Positions 1 through 10,001 of a DNA stretch of 43,837 nt are shown piece by piece. Numbering within the stretch: the first letter of the stretch is position 1; the number at the start of each line of letters is the position of its first letter. The position numbers were made by a program, and so were the translations under genes. Source of the DNA: Acidipropionibacterium timonense (GTDB taxonomy: Bacteria > Actinomycetota > Actinomycetes > Propionibacteriales > Propionibacteriaceae); contig NZ_LR027558.1 of NCBI RefSeq assembly GCF_900605005.1, positions 663,145 through 706,981 on the forward strand, written 5' to 3'. The notes under the pieces are model-generated. The model worked only from the letters and a program-made list of their open reading frames with translations. It did not search any database and had not been told where the DNA came from.

Positions 1-1
1 G

Positions 2-1882
2 TCCGGCCAGGGGCGTCCCGGGGCGGGCCGGGCAGGCTCCACCGGCCGCACCGAACCCGGTGCGTTGCACTCCTTCTTCCACGACGGCCGGGCCGCCGAC
101 CAGCGTGGTCGCCTCGCCGTCCTGCTGTGCCTCATGCTCATCGCCATGGCCGTCCTGGCCGGGCGAGCCCTCCAGCTCCAGGCCATCGAGGCCCCGACCT
201 ACGCCAGGTCGGCGGCCAGCCGGATGCGCTACACCTATGACCTGCTGCCGACCCGCGGCCAGCTCACCGACCGCAACGGCACGGTGCTGGCCCAGTCCGA
301 GTCGGCGGTCCTCGTATTCGTCGACCCCCGGATGATCAGCCGCAACGGCGTCGACGAGCGGGTGACGATGACCCAGCACCAGCAGCAGGTGGCCGCGGCC
401 GCGCCGAAGGCCGTCGCCAAGATCCTCGCGAAGTATCTCGGTGGCCAACCCGAGGACTACCGCGACGCCGTGACGAAGAAGGGTTCGGACGGCCAGTACA
501 CCCGCTACAGCGTCGTCAAGCGTCATGTGCCGAGCTACACCTTCGACCAGATCAGCGCCGCGATGAAGGCGGAGAAGCTCTACGGCGTCTTCTCGACGAA
601 CGACCCGGTGCGCAACTATCCGGCCGGAACGGTCGCCTCGAACGTCGTGGGCTTCGTCAATGCCGACGGTCAGGGAGCCGGCGGGCTCGAGTACACCCTC
701 GACAAGCAGCTCACCGGGACCAAGGGCAAGGAGTCCTACGAGGCATCCACCTACGGCCGCATCCCGCTGGGCCAGAACACCCTGGTGCCGGCTGTCAACG
801 GGACGAGCTACACCCTCACCCTCGACTCCCAGCTGCAGCTCATGGTGCAGAACGCCCTCAGCTCCGCGGTGAACTCGTCGAAGGCGGAGTCCGGCGAGGC
901 CATCGTCATGAACGTCAAGACCGGAGAGGTCCTGGCCATGGCCTCCACCCCGACCTTCGACTCGAACGATCTGGCCAAGGCCACCGCCAACCAGTTGCGC
1001 AACCGGGCCGTCTCCGACGCCTACGAGCCCGGCTCGGTCGAGAAGGTCCTCACCATGGCGGCGCTGGCCGACAAGGGACTGGTGACGCCCGACACCCACG
1101 TCGTCGTGCCGGCCTCCCTGGCCAGTGGGGGAGGCAGGATCACCGACGCCTTCGACCACGGGACCCTGTACCTCACCGCCCGCGGGGTCATCGCGAACTC
1201 CTCGAACATCGGCACCTCCTTGCTCGTGCGCAACCTTGACAAGGCCGACCTCGTCTCCTACCTCAAGAAGTTCGGGCTCGGGGCCCGCACCGGGATCGGA
1301 CTGCCGGGGGAGGCGAGCGGGTACCTGCCCGACGCCTCCATGGCCGACTACACCCGCGACCAGATCTCCTTCGGTCAGGGCCTGTCGGTGACGGCCATCC
1401 AGGAGGCGGCGGCGGTCGCCGCCATCGTCAACGGCGGCGTCTACCACTCGCCGACGATCCTCAAGTCGGCGGTCGACGGCAACGGTCACGCCGTGGCCGT
1501 GCCGAGGTCGACGACCCGCAGGGTCATCTCTGCCAAGGCCTCGGCCGCGGTGCTCGACATGATGGAGTCCGTCGTCACGCTCACCGCCGACCGTGCCGTG
1601 CCCGGCTATCGCACCGCCGGGAAGACGGGAACCGCCCAGCGGGTCGACCCCACCTGCCACTGCTACCGCGGGTACACCGCCTCGTACATCAACGTCGGAC
1701 CCGTCGAGAACCCGCAGATCCTCACCTACGTCGTCCTCAACAACCCGACCAAGGGAGGCCATCAGGGGTCCGAGGTGGCCCTGCCCGTGGTGCGTCAGAT
1801 CATGTCGGTCGCCCTGCCGCGGTACGGTGTCGAACCGTCGACCACCCCCGCGCGCAAGGAACCCCTGGAGTACACGCCGTGA
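2..1882 (+). CDS. ftsI: Peptidoglycan D,D-transpeptidase FtsI (PBP3), 5' end cut by window
   Basis: Septal class B penicillin-binding protein that crosslinks new peptidoglycan outside the membrane, as partner of FtsW. The frame is open to the left edge without a stop, so the N-terminus probably lies outside the window. The first usable start inside is a TTG at 65, and numbering here is from it. One membrane segment lies at about residues 17-38, followed by the PBP dimerisation region. The penicillin-binding motifs are complete: SVEK (S324, K327), SSN (379-381) and KTG (520-522). A Cys-His-Cys triplet follows KTG closely, which is unusual but not interpretable here. The stop overlaps the murE start (GTGA), suggesting translational coupling. 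The family is certain; only the start is open. Confidence 0.95.
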   Translation, partial: SGQGRPGAGRAGSTGRTEPGALHSFFHDGRAADQRGRLAVLLCLMLIAMAVLAGRALQLQAIEAPTYARSAASRMRYTYDLLPTRGQLTDRNGTVLAQSESAVLVFVDPRMISRNGVDERVTMTQHQQQVAAAAPKAVAKILAKYLGGQPEDYRDAVTKKGSDGQYTRYSVVKRHVPSYTFDQISAAMKAEKLYGVFSTNDPVRNYPAGTVASNVVGFVNADGQGAGGLEYTLDKQLTGTKGKESYEASTYGRIPLGQNTLVPAVNGTSYTLTLDSQLQLMVQNALSSAVNSSKAESGEAIVMNVKTGEVLAMASTPTFDSNDLAKATANQLRNRAVSDAYEPGSVEKVLTMAALADKGLVTPDTHVVVPASLASGGGRITDAFDHGTLYLTARGVIANSSNIGTSLLVRNLDKADLVSYLKKFGLGARTGIGLPGEASGYLPDASMADYTRDQISFGQGLSVTAIQEAAAVAAIVNGGVYHSPTILKSAVDGNGHAVAVPRSTTRRVISAKASAAVLDMMESVVTLTADRAVPGYRTAGKTGTAQRVDPTCHCYRGYTASYINVGPVENPQILTYVVLNNPTKGGHQGSEVALPVVRQIMSVALPRYGVEPSTTPARKEPLEYTP

Positions 1883-3495
1883 CCGCTCATGATTTCCCTC
1901 GGCAGGACGCCGACACCCTGGTCCGTCCCGGACATGCGGTGAGTCTGCCCTGGTCGCAGCTGCTCGCCGTCCTCGACCACCCCGCCACCAGTGGCCCCGC
2001 CCCTGAGGCCGTCACCGGCATCACCCTCGACTCCCGTCAGGTGCGTCCCGGCGACCTCTACGCGGCACTGCCGGGGACCCGCGTCCACGGGGCGCGGTTC
2101 GCCCCGGCCGCCCTGGCCGCCGGAGCCGCCGCCGTCCTCACCGATGCCCAGGGACGCGCCCTCCTCGAGGCCGACGGGGTACCGGTCGTCGTCGTCCCCG
2201 ACGCCCGGGTCGCCATGGCGGCAGCGGCCGCCGAGATCTTCGGTCACCCGGCCCGCTCGATGACGATGTTCGGCATCACCGGCACGAACGGCAAGACGAC
2301 GACGGCCTTCCTCGTCGAGGCCGGGCTGCTGGCCGCGCGTCGCCGTCCGGGCACCATCGGCACCATCGGCTTCCGGCTCGACGGTCGGTCCCTGGCCAGT
2401 GCGCGGACGACCGTGACCACCCCCGAGGCGCCCGACCTCCAGGGTCTCTTCGGGGTCATGGCCGAGCGCGGGGCCACCGACGTCGTCATGGAGGTCTCCT
2501 CCCACGCCCTGGCCCTGCACCGGGTCGACGGGACGGTCTTCGATGTCGTCGCCTTCACCAACCTCGGCCGTGACCACCTCGACTTCCACCACACCCTTGA
2601 GGCCTACTTCGAGGCCAAGGCACGACTCTTCACCCCCGAGCTGGCCCGGGCGGCCGTCGTCAACGTCGACGACCCGCGCGGCGTCGAGCTCGTCCAGCGG
2701 ATGCACCGTGACGGTCGGGTGCGGGTCGTCACGACCTCCCTCGAGGCCGGTTCCGACTACCGCATCGAGTCCTGGTCGCCGGACGGCGCCCTCGGGGCGC
2801 GTGTCACGGTGTCGACGCCGTCGGGCCGCCGCGAGTTCACCATCAGCCTTCCCGGCCTCTACAACGTACGCAACGCCGTCATGGCCCTGGCCATGCTCGA
2901 GTCCGCCGGGCTGGGGTTCGACGCGGTCGTCGACGGCCTGGAACACGCCCAGGTGCCCGGCCGGATGGAGCAGGTGCGGCTCGGGGAGGGTGCCCCCGGC
3001 GTCCTCGTCGACTTCGCCCACACCCCGCAGGCCATCTCCTCGGCCCTGGCTGCCGCCCGCACGGCCACCTCCGGGCGCATCCTCACCGTCGTCGGGGCCG
3101 GCGGCGACCGGGACGCCGCCAAGCGCGGCCCCATGGGGCTGGCCGCGGCGCAGGGCTCCGACGTCGTCCTCGTCACCGACGACAACCCGCGCACCGAGGA
3201 GCCGGCGTCGGTCCGGGCCGCCGTCCTGGCCGGTGCCCGCGAGGTGCCCGGGGTGGTCGTCGAGGACGCCGGGGAACGCCGGGCGGCCATCGGCCGGGCC
3301 CTCGAGCTGGCCGAACCGGGGGACGTCGTCTGCATCCTCGGCAAGGGGCACGAGACGGGCCAGCAGGTCGGCGGGCAGGTGCTGCCCTTCGACGACCGGG
3401 TCGTCGTGGCCCGGGAATGGGCCGAACGGCACCCCGATGCGGCCAGGGACGTGGCAGGGTCGGGGGACGCCCCGGAGTCAGGAGAGAGGTCATGA
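1879..3495 (+). CDS. murE: UDP-MurNAc-tripeptide synthetase MurE (DAP-adding type)
   Basis: Cytoplasmic ATP-dependent ligase that adds the third stem-peptide residue to UDP-MurNAc-L-Ala-D-Glu. Three Mur ligase domains are recognisable: the N-terminal UDP-substrate domain (DSRQVRPGDLYAAL), the central ATPase domain with GTNGKT at residues 135-140, and the C-terminal domain. The C-terminal DNPR motif (435-438) is the one that recognises diaminopimelate rather than lysine, so the organism should have meso- or LL-DAP in its wall. The GTG start overlaps the ftsI stop by four bases and the stop overlaps the murF start. The 538-residue length is slightly above the usual 490-510, from extra residues at both ends. 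Confidence 0.97.
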   Translation: MTAHDFPRQDADTLVRPGHAVSLPWSQLLAVLDHPATSGPAPEAVTGITLDSRQVRPGDLYAALPGTRVHGARFAPAALAAGAAAVLTDAQGRALLEADGVPVVVVPDARVAMAAAAAEIFGHPARSMTMFGITGTNGKTTTAFLVEAGLLAARRRPGTIGTIGFRLDGRSLASARTTVTTPEAPDLQGLFGVMAERGATDVVMEVSSHALALHRVDGTVFDVVAFTNLGRDHLDFHHTLEAYFEAKARLFTPELARAAVVNVDDPRGVELVQRMHRDGRVRVVTTSLEAGSDYRIESWSPDGALGARVTVSTPSGRREFTISLPGLYNVRNAVMALAMLESAGLGFDAVVDGLEHAQVPGRMEQVRLGEGAPGVLVDFAHTPQAISSALAAARTATSGRILTVVGAGGDRDAAKRGPMGLAAAQGSDVVLVTDDNPRTEEPASVRAAVLAGAREVPGVVVEDAGERRAAIGRALELAEPGDVVCILGKGHETGQQVGGQVLPFDDRVVVAREWAERHPDAARDVAGSGDAPESGERS

Positions 3496-5006
3496 GGACA
3501 ACCACCGTCGCGAGGATCGCCGAGCGGATCGGCGCCCGCCTCGAGGGCGACGGGACCGCGGAGGTCGGTCCGGACGTCGTCATCGACACCCGCAGGGCCA
3601 CGTCCGGCAGCCTCTTCATCGCCCTGCCCGGGGAGCGGGTCGACGGTCACGACTTCACCGAGGCCGCCCGGGTCGCCGGGTCGAGGGCCGTCATGGCCAC
3701 CCGGCCCACCGACGCCGACCTGCCGCACCTCCTCGTCGACGACACCCGCGAGGGGCTGCCCGCCCTGGCCCGCGTCGTCGTGGCCCGGGAGCGTGACCGC
3801 GGCATGGTCACCGTGGCCCTCACCGGGTCGTCGGGCAAGACGAGTACCAAGGACCTCCTCGCCCAGGTCCTCGAGGACCACGGCCCGACGGTCTCGCCCG
3901 TCGGCTCCTTCAACAACGAGATCGGCGTGCCGCTCACGGCCTGCGGCGTCGACGAGCACACCGACTTCCTCGTCTCCGAGATGGGGGCGCGCGGCAAGGG
4001 TCACATCGCCTGGCTCACGTCGATCGTCCCGCCCGACGTCGCCATGGTGCTCAACATCGGCACCGCCCATCTGGGCGAGTTCGGGTCGCGGGAGGCCATC
4101 GCCGAGGCCAAGGGGGAGATCGTCGAGGCCCTCGGCCCCGACGGTTGGGCCGTCCTCAACGCCGCCGACGAGCGGGTCGCCGGGATGGCCCCGCGCACTC
4201 GGGCCCATCTGGCATGGTTCAGCCCGGATGCCGACCACCGCCACCCCGAGGCCGACATCGAGGTGTGGGCCGGCGATGTCGTCGCCGACGACCTCGACCG
4301 GCACTCGTTCACGCTGCACGCCCGGGTGGACGGCACGACCTGCGAGCACCCGGTGAGCCTGCGGACCCTCGGCGCCCACCAGGTCGCCAACGCCGTCGCC
4401 GCAGCCGCCGCGGCCCTGGCTGCCCTCACGTCCGCGACGGGACATCGACCCGACCCGGCCGCGGTCGCCGCATCGCTGAGCTCGGCGACGACCCGCTCCC
4501 CGATGCGGATGGAGCTGCACGAGCGGGCCGACGGGCTCGTCGTCGTCTCCGACTGCTACAACGCGAACCCGGACTCGATGGCCGCCTCCCTCGCCGCCCT
4601 GGGAAACATCCTCGGACGCCGACGCGCCGCCGACCCGCACACTCGTGGGGTGGCGGTGCTCGGCGACATGCTCGAGCTCGGCCCGGACGCCCCGGCGCTG
4701 CACCGTGAGGTCGGCGCACTGGCCGCCCGCAGCGGGTTCGACCTCGTCCTGGCCGTCGGGGAACACGCCGGTGACCTGGCCGCCGGTGCTCGCGCCGGTG
4801 GCGCCGAATCGAGGGTCGTCACCGTCGAGGAGGCGGCGAGGTCGATAGGTTGGACCTCGCACGACGTCCTGCTCGTCAAGGCGTCCCGGGCCCTGGCCCT
4901 GGAGCGTGTCGCGGAGCAGGTGTTGGACCTCGGCGGTCCGTCGGCCGCTGGGTTGGACTTCGACGGCCGGCCGGCCGTCGGGGAGCATGAGGAGGCCCGC
5001 AAGTGA
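3492..5006 (+). CDS. murF: UDP-MurNAc-tripeptide:D-Ala-D-Ala ligase MurF
   Basis: Cytoplasmic ligase that adds D-Ala-D-Ala to complete UDP-MurNAc-pentapeptide. The ATP loop GSSGKT lies at residues 112-117, and the MurF-typical NNEIGVPLT and CYNANPDSM motifs follow. I chose the ATG at 3492 because GGAGAGAG stands just upstream and it overlaps the murE stop as ATGA. The frame is open further upstream to 3417, but that part has no Mur-like sequence. The product has 504 residues, normal for the family. The gene ends in a GTGA overlap with mraY. Confidence 0.96.
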   Translation: MRTTTVARIAERIGARLEGDGTAEVGPDVVIDTRRATSGSLFIALPGERVDGHDFTEAARVAGSRAVMATRPTDADLPHLLVDDTREGLPALARVVVARERDRGMVTVALTGSSGKTSTKDLLAQVLEDHGPTVSPVGSFNNEIGVPLTACGVDEHTDFLVSEMGARGKGHIAWLTSIVPPDVAMVLNIGTAHLGEFGSREAIAEAKGEIVEALGPDGWAVLNAADERVAGMAPRTRAHLAWFSPDADHRHPEADIEVWAGDVVADDLDRHSFTLHARVDGTTCEHPVSLRTLGAHQVANAVAAAAAALAALTSATGHRPDPAAVAASLSSATTRSPMRMELHERADGLVVVSDCYNANPDSMAASLAALGNILGRRRAADPHTRGVAVLGDMLELGPDAPALHREVGALAARSGFDLVLAVGEHAGDLAAGARAGGAESRVVTVEEAARSIGWTSHDVLLVKASRALALERVAEQVLDLGGPSAAGLDFDGRPAVGEHEEARK

Positions 5007-6073
5007 AGACCATCCTGCTGGCCGGCGGCGTCGCCATGCTCGGCACGCTCGTCGGCACCCGGTGGTTCATCATGTTCCTCGCCTCGCGCGGGTACGGACA
5101 GTTCATCCGGGACGACGGCCCCACCACCCACAAGACGAAGAAGGGCACCCCGACCATGGGTGGTGCCGTCATCATCATCTCGGTGCTGCTGGCCTACTTC
5201 CTGGCCCACCTGGTGCTGTGGAGCCCGCCGAGTATGTCGGCCGTCCTCGTCCTGTGGCTCTTCGCCGGACTGGGGTTCATCGGTTTCCTCGACGACTGGA
5301 CGAAGATCTCCAAGCAACGGTCCCTGGGGCTCAAGCCTCGGGGCAAGCTCATCGGCCAGGCCATCGTGGCCATCACCTTCGCCGTCGGCGTCCTCTACTT
5401 CCCCGACGCCCACGGGGCCACCCCGGGCTCACGGGCCATCTCCTTCCTGCGCGACCTGCCCTGGGCCCACCTGCCACTCGTCGTCGCCGTCGTGTGGATC
5501 ATCCTCCTCATCGCCGGCACCTCGAACGCCGTCAACCTCACCGACGGTCTGGACGGTCTGGCCTCCGGTGCCTCGACGATGGTCTTCGGCGCCTACACCC
5601 TGCTGAGCATCTGGCAGTTCAACCAGTGGTGCACGAAGGCGTCGATCGCCAGGTCCACCTGCTACGCGGTCCGCGACCCGCACGACATCGCCGTCGTCGC
5701 CCTGGCCCTGGCCGGAGCCTGTTTCGGATTCCTATGGTGGAACGCCAAGCCGGCGAAGATCTTCCTCGGCGACACCGGTTCGCTCGCCCTCGGTGGGGCG
5801 GTGGCCGGACTGGCCGTGGTGTCCCGTACCGAGCTGCTGCTCATCGTCATCGGCGGGCTCTTCGTCATCGAGACCCTCTCGGTGATGATCCAGGTGAGCG
5901 TCTTCAAGGCGACCGGTGGCAAGCGGGTGTTCAAGATGGCGCCGCTGCACCATCACTTCGAGCTCAAGGGCTGGGACGAGGTGACCGTCGTCATCCGCTT
6001 CTGGATCATCTGCGGTCTGTTCGTCGCCGCCGGACTGGGCGTCTTCTACACGGAATGGGTGGCTGGACAGTGA
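5003..6073 (+). CDS. mraY: Phospho-MurNAc-pentapeptide transferase MraY
   Basis: Integral membrane enzyme that transfers phospho-MurNAc-pentapeptide to undecaprenyl phosphate, making lipid I. It is a polytopic protein of 356 residues, the family's usual size. Conserved loops are visible: TPTMGG near the N-terminus, [35 protein letters not shown] and the C-terminal [13 protein letters not shown]. The aspartates in these loops bind magnesium in characterised MraY. The GTG start overlaps the murF stop and is preceded by GGAGG. The stop overlaps the murD GTG. Confidence 0.97.
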   Translation: MKTILLAGGVAMLGTLVGTRWFIMFLASRGYGQFIRDDGPTTHKTKKGTPTMGGAVIIISVLLAYFLAHLVLWSPPSMSAVLVLWLFAGLGFIGFLDDWTKISKQRSLGLKPRGKLIGQAIVAITFAVGVLYFPDAHGATPGSRAISFLRDLPWAHLPLVVAVVWIILLIAGTSNAVNLTDGLDGLASGASTMVFGAYTLLSIWQFNQWCTKASIARSTCYAVRDPHDIAVVALALAGACFGFLWWNAKPAKIFLGDTGSLALGGAVAGLAVVSRTELLLIVIGGLFVIETLSVMIQVSVFKATGGKRVFKMAPLHHHFELKGWDEVTVVIRFWIICGLFVAAGLGVFYTEWVAGQ

Positions 6074-7563
6074 CGGGCGTGGATCTTCGGGACGCCGACC
6101 GGCTCTTCGACTGGTCGAGGGTGCAGGCGGTCGTCGCCGGCCTGGGTACCAGTGGGTACGCCGCGGCCGATGCCCTCCTCGAGCTCGGCGCGCACGTCGT
6201 CGTCCTCGACGACTCCGACGACGAACGGCATCACGACAAGGCCGGGCTCCTCGAGGTGCTCGGGGCCACGGTGCGGCTCGGCCCGGGGTCCGCCTCCGAA
6301 CTGCCCGCCGGCACCGACCTCGTCGTCGTCTCGCCCGGGTGGCGTCCGGTGCAGTCGCTCGTCGCGCAGGCCCTGGCGACCGGGATCCCGGTGTGGGGCG
6401 AGCCCGAGTTGGCCTGGCGTCTCATGCACCCCGATCGCGTCGTCCCGTGGTTGGCGATCACCGGGACGAACGGCAAGACGACGACGACCCAGATGACCGA
6501 GTCGATCCTCCTGGCCGCCGGGTTCAAGGCGGCCGCGGTGGGCAACATCGGCCGGCCCATCCTCGAGGCCCTGGCCGACGAGGTCGACCACGACGTCCTG
6601 GCGGTGGAGCTGTCGAGCTTCCAGTTGCACTGGTCGCGGTCCCTGTCCCTGCACTCGGCCGCCGTCCTGAACGTCCACGAGGACCACCTCGAGTGGTACG
6701 CCCACGAGGCCGACCCGTTCGCCGCCTACGCGGCCGACAAGGCGCGGATCTACGAACGTGTCACCCACTCCTGTGTCTACAACGTCGCCGATCCACGGAC
6801 CGAGCACATGGTCGAGGAGGCGGACGTCGTCGAGGGGGCCCGGGCGATCGGGTTCACCACCGGCATCCCCGGGATGTCCATGCTCGGCGTCGTCGACGAC
6901 CAGCTCGTCGACCGGGCCTTCGTCGAGCAGCGGGCCAGCTCGGCGCTGCCCCTGGCCTCCCTGTCCGACGTCCACCCGTTGGCCCCGCACAACATCGAGA
7001 ACGCCCTGGCCGCCGCAGCGCTCACCCGCTCCTTCGGTGTTCCCGCGGCGGCCGTGGCCCAGGGACTGCGGGACCTCCACCTGGGCGGGCACCGGATCGA
7101 AACCGTCCACAGTGCCGGTGGGGTCACCTGGGTCGACGACTCGAAGGCGACGAACCCGCACGCGGCGAACTCCTCCATGCGGGCCTTCGACCACATCGTG
7201 TGGATCGCCGGCGGCCAGGCCAAGGGCACCTCCTTCGACGAGCTCGTCACCACCCACGCCGACAAGCTGCGCGGTGCCGTCGTCCTGGGCATCGACCGCG
7301 ACGTCGTCGCGAGGGCCCTGGCCCGGCACGCACCGGGGGTGCCCGTCGTCGTCCTCGACGGGTCCGACCGTTCGGTCATGGCTCGAGCGGTCCGCGAGGC
7401 CGCCCGGATGGCCCGCCCCGGCGACACCGTCCTCATGGCTCCCGGCTGCGCCAGTCGGGACATCTGGACCGGGTACGACGTGCGCGGGGACGACTTCGCC
7501 GCGGCCGCCCGGCAGGAGCCGGGTCCGGCCTCCGGGGACCCGGTTGGCCCCGTCGAGGAGTGA
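6070..7563 (+). CDS. murD: UDP-MurNAc-L-alanine:D-glutamate ligase MurD
   Basis: Cytoplasmic ligase that adds D-Glu to UDP-MurNAc-L-Ala, an earlier step than its neighbours murE and murF. The N-terminal Rossmann-like domain ([18 protein letters not shown]) is followed by the ATP loop GTNGKT at 132-137, ELSSFQL, and [10 protein letters not shown] with the metal-binding His. The C-terminal [10 protein letters not shown] motif and GGQAKG are both typical of MurD. The GTG at 6070 overlaps the mraY stop. A longer open frame upstream is only the shifted reading of mraY. The product has 497 residues. Confidence 0.96.
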   Translation: MTGVDLRDADRLFDWSRVQAVVAGLGTSGYAAADALLELGAHVVVLDDSDDERHHDKAGLLEVLGATVRLGPGSASELPAGTDLVVVSPGWRPVQSLVAQALATGIPVWGEPELAWRLMHPDRVVPWLAITGTNGKTTTTQMTESILLAAGFKAAAVGNIGRPILEALADEVDHDVLAVELSSFQLHWSRSLSLHSAAVLNVHEDHLEWYAHEADPFAAYAADKARIYERVTHSCVYNVADPRTEHMVEEADVVEGARAIGFTTGIPGMSMLGVVDDQLVDRAFVEQRASSALPLASLSDVHPLAPHNIENALAAAALTRSFGVPAAAVAQGLRDLHLGGHRIETVHSAGGVTWVDDSKATNPHAANSSMRAFDHIVWIAGGQAKGTSFDELVTTHADKLRGAVVLGIDRDVVARALARHAPGVPVVVLDGSDRSVMARAVREAARMARPGDTVLMAPGCASRDIWTGYDVRGDDFAAAARQEPGPASGDPVGPVEE

Positions 7564-7565
7564 GC

Positions 7566-8834
7566 ATGTCGCAGCGGTACGACGACGCCATCGCACGCCT
7601 CGGCCGGTTCCTGCGTCTCGACAGCGGTGGTTCCCGGGCCGACGGCAAGGCACCCTCCCTGCTGGCCCAGCCCCTGCTCGACTACTACGTCGTCCTGGCG
7701 ACGACCGTCCTGCTGGCCGGGGTCGGGGTGCTCATGAGCCTGTCCTCCTCGTCGGTCTACGCCCAATCCTTGGGCAAGACCCCCTACTACTTCGCCACCC
7801 GACAGCTGCTCTTCCTCCTCATGGGTGCGGTCGCCGCCACCATCGCCTCGCGGCTGGGTCCCGATCGGCTGCGCAAGCTCGGTGGGCTCGTCGCCGGGTT
7901 CGTCATCCTCATGCTCGTCCTCGTCTTCACCCCCCTGGGGGCCGACGCCGGCAAGGGCAACCGGTCCTGGCTCGTCCTCGGGCCGATCGGCCTGCAGCCC
8001 TCGGAGTTCGCCAAGTTCGCCCTCGTCCTCGTCGGCTCGGCCTTCCTGGCCAGGAGACGCCGCACCATCGGTGACATCAAGGAGATCGCCGGATACCTCG
8101 GCCTCTACGGGGTGTTCCTCCTGCTCATCGTCGCCCAGGGAGACTTGGGGACGACCCTCGTGCTCGGCACCATCATGTTGGCCCAGATGTGGGCCTTCGG
8201 GGTGCCCCGACGTTACGTCTTCGGGGTGGTCACGCTGGCCGTCGTCGCCGCCGTCGGACTCATCCTCACGACCCCCTACCGACTCGCCCGGGTCATGAGC
8301 TTCCTCGACCCCAACTCGGGCTCGTCGACCTCGGACCAGCCCCTGGCCGCCATCTACGCCCTGGCCACCGGCGGCTGGTGGGGGGTCGGCATCGGTGCCT
8401 CGAGACAGAAGTGGGGCGGGCTGTACGACGGCGCGCAGAACGACTTCGTCTTCGCCGTCCTCGGCGAGGAGATGGGTCTGGTCGGCACCCTCGTCGTCAT
8501 CCTCCTCTTCGCCCTGCTGTGCTGGGCGGGCATCCGCATCGCCATGCGCTCGGACGTGCAGTTCCTCCGGGTGGCGGCGGCGACGGTCACGGCGTGGACC
8601 GCGATGCAGGCGCTCATGAACATGTCGGTCTCGCTCAACCTGCTGCCGGTCGTCGGGGTACCGCTGCCCCTCATCTCGATCGGCGGATCGGCACTCGTCT
8701 CCAACCTCGCCGCCATCGGCGTCCTGTTGGCCTGCGCCCGCAACGAACCGGCGGCCCGACGTCGCCTCGAGGTGTCGCGCCGCAAGGCGCCGCCTAGGGT
8801 CACTACCGTGGTGGACGGGGGTCGACGTGGCTGA
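7566..8834 (+). CDS. ftsW: SEDS peptidoglycan glycosyltransferase FtsW
   Basis: Septal lipid II polymerase of the SEDS family and partner of FtsI. About ten membrane segments are visible. SEDS landmarks include LQPSEFAKFALVL, QGDLGTTLVLG, the extracellular stretch GASRQKWGGLYDGAQNDFVF, GEEMGL and the C-terminal GVPLPLISIGGSAL. ATG 7566 is preferred because GAGGAG ends five bases before it. A GTG at 7560 is in frame and overlaps the murD stop, but has no room for a ribosome binding site. The product has 422 residues. The next gene starts 48 bases on, one of the few real gaps in this operon. Confidence 0.94.
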   Translation: MSQRYDDAIARLGRFLRLDSGGSRADGKAPSLLAQPLLDYYVVLATTVLLAGVGVLMSLSSSSVYAQSLGKTPYYFATRQLLFLLMGAVAATIASRLGPDRLRKLGGLVAGFVILMLVLVFTPLGADAGKGNRSWLVLGPIGLQPSEFAKFALVLVGSAFLARRRRTIGDIKEIAGYLGLYGVFLLLIVAQGDLGTTLVLGTIMLAQMWAFGVPRRYVFGVVTLAVVAAVGLILTTPYRLARVMSFLDPNSGSSTSDQPLAAIYALATGGWWGVGIGASRQKWGGLYDGAQNDFVFAVLGEEMGLVGTLVVILLFALLCWAGIRIAMRSDVQFLRVAAATVTAWTAMQALMNMSVSLNLLPVVGVPLPLISIGGSALVSNLAAIGVLLACARNEPAARRRLEVSRRKAPPRVTTVVDGGRRG

Positions 8835-8882
8835 CCGGCCGGTCGCCCCATGGACGAATCGACTTCCCGGAGGACGCTGAAG

Positions 8883-10001
8883 ATGGTCAACGTCGTACTG
8901 GCCGGTGGTGGCACCGCCGGCCACACCTCACCGCTCATCGCGACCGCGCAGGCCCTGCTCGACCACGCCGGGGTCGACGCCGTCTCGTGCATCGGCACCC
9001 CCAAGGGGCTGGAGGGCCGGGTCATCCCCGAGGCCGGGCTCGAGCTCGACATGATCCCTCCGGTGCCGCTGCCACGGAAGGTCTCGGTCGACCTGGCGAA
9101 GGTCCCGCTGCATCTGGCCGACGCCGTCCGGCGCGCTCGTGCGGTGCTGCGGACCCGCCGGGCCGATGTGCTCGTGGGCTTCGGCGGCTACGTCTCGATG
9201 CCCGCCTACCTCGCAGCCCGGGGTGCCGGGGTCCCGGTCGTCATCCACGAGCAGAACGCCGTGCCCGGACTGGCCAACAAGGTGGCCGCCCGTTTCGCCC
9301 GCCAGGTCTTCACGGCCTTCCCCGACACCCCACTGCCGCACGCCGAGTTCATCGGGATGCCGTTGCGCACCGCGGTGCGCGAACTGGCCGAGCTCGACGA
9401 CGAGGCACGCACCGCTCGCCGCCTCGCCGCACGCAAGGACTTCGGTCTGGACGCCGACCGCCCGACCCTCCTCGTCTCGGGGGGCTCCCAGGGGGCGGTG
9501 GCCATCAACTCCGCCGTCATCGGGGCCCGGGAGCAGCTCCTGGCCGACGGCGTCCAGGTGCTCCACGTCCTGGGGCCGCGCAACGTCGGCGACTCCCGGA
9601 AGGTCACCGATCCGACCACCGGTGCGGCCTGGCTTCCGGTCGGCTACGTCGATGACATGTCGCAGGCCTATGCCGCCGCCGATCTCATGGTCGCCCGGTC
9701 CGGCGCGGGCACGGTCGTCGAGACCGCCGCCGTCGGGTTGCCGACCGTCTACGTCCCGTTGCCGCACGGCAACGGTGAGCAGGCACGCAACGCCTCCTCG
9801 GTGGTCGCCGCCGGGGGAGGGGTGCTCGTGCGCAATGCCGACCTCGACGCCCGTCGCCTCTTGCTCGAGGTCGAACGGATCCACGACCCGCAGGCCCTGG
9901 CCGGGATGTCCCGGGCCGGACGCGGACTCATGCCCTCCGGGGCCGCCCAGGAACTTGCCGACGCCATCGTGTCGGTCGCCACGACGAGGAGGAGCAGATG
10001 A
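8883..10001 (+). CDS. murG: Lipid II synthase MurG (UDP-GlcNAc transferase)
   Basis: Peripheral membrane glycosyltransferase that adds GlcNAc to lipid I, giving lipid II. It shows the N-terminal glycine loop GGGTAGHTSPL (the actinobacterial form), FGGYVSMPA, HEQNAVPGLANK, VSGGSQGA, and the C-terminal donor-binding region SGAGTVVETAAVGLPTVYVP ending in GNGEQARNA. I chose ATG 8883 because GGAGG lies nine bases before it and MurG proteins begin at this point. An ATG at 8850 would add 11 residues unlike the family. The product has 372 residues. The stop overlaps the murC ATG. Confidence 0.95.
   Translation: MVNVVLAGGGTAGHTSPLIATAQALLDHAGVDAVSCIGTPKGLEGRVIPEAGLELDMIPPVPLPRKVSVDLAKVPLHLADAVRRARAVLRTRRADVLVGFGGYVSMPAYLAARGAGVPVVIHEQNAVPGLANKVAARFARQVFTAFPDTPLPHAEFIGMPLRTAVRELAELDDEARTARRLAARKDFGLDADRPTLLVSGGSQGAVAINSAVIGAREQLLADGVQVLHVLGPRNVGDSRKVTDPTTGAAWLPVGYVDDMSQAYAAADLMVARSGAGTVVETAAVGLPTVYVPLPHGNGEQARNASSVVAAGGGVLVRNADLDARRLLLEVERIHDPQALAGMSRAGRGLMPSGAAQELADAIVSVATTRRSR

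Noticed and set aside
1795-4988. Long minus-strand frames (545 and 709 codons) opposite murE and murF
   Set aside because: Mirror frames of conserved genes with no starts, motifs or ribosome binding sites of their own.
4906-6069. An 885-codon frame reading through mraY into murD
   Set aside because: The part before 6070 is mraY read in another frame. MurD homology starts at the GTG overlapping the mraY stop.
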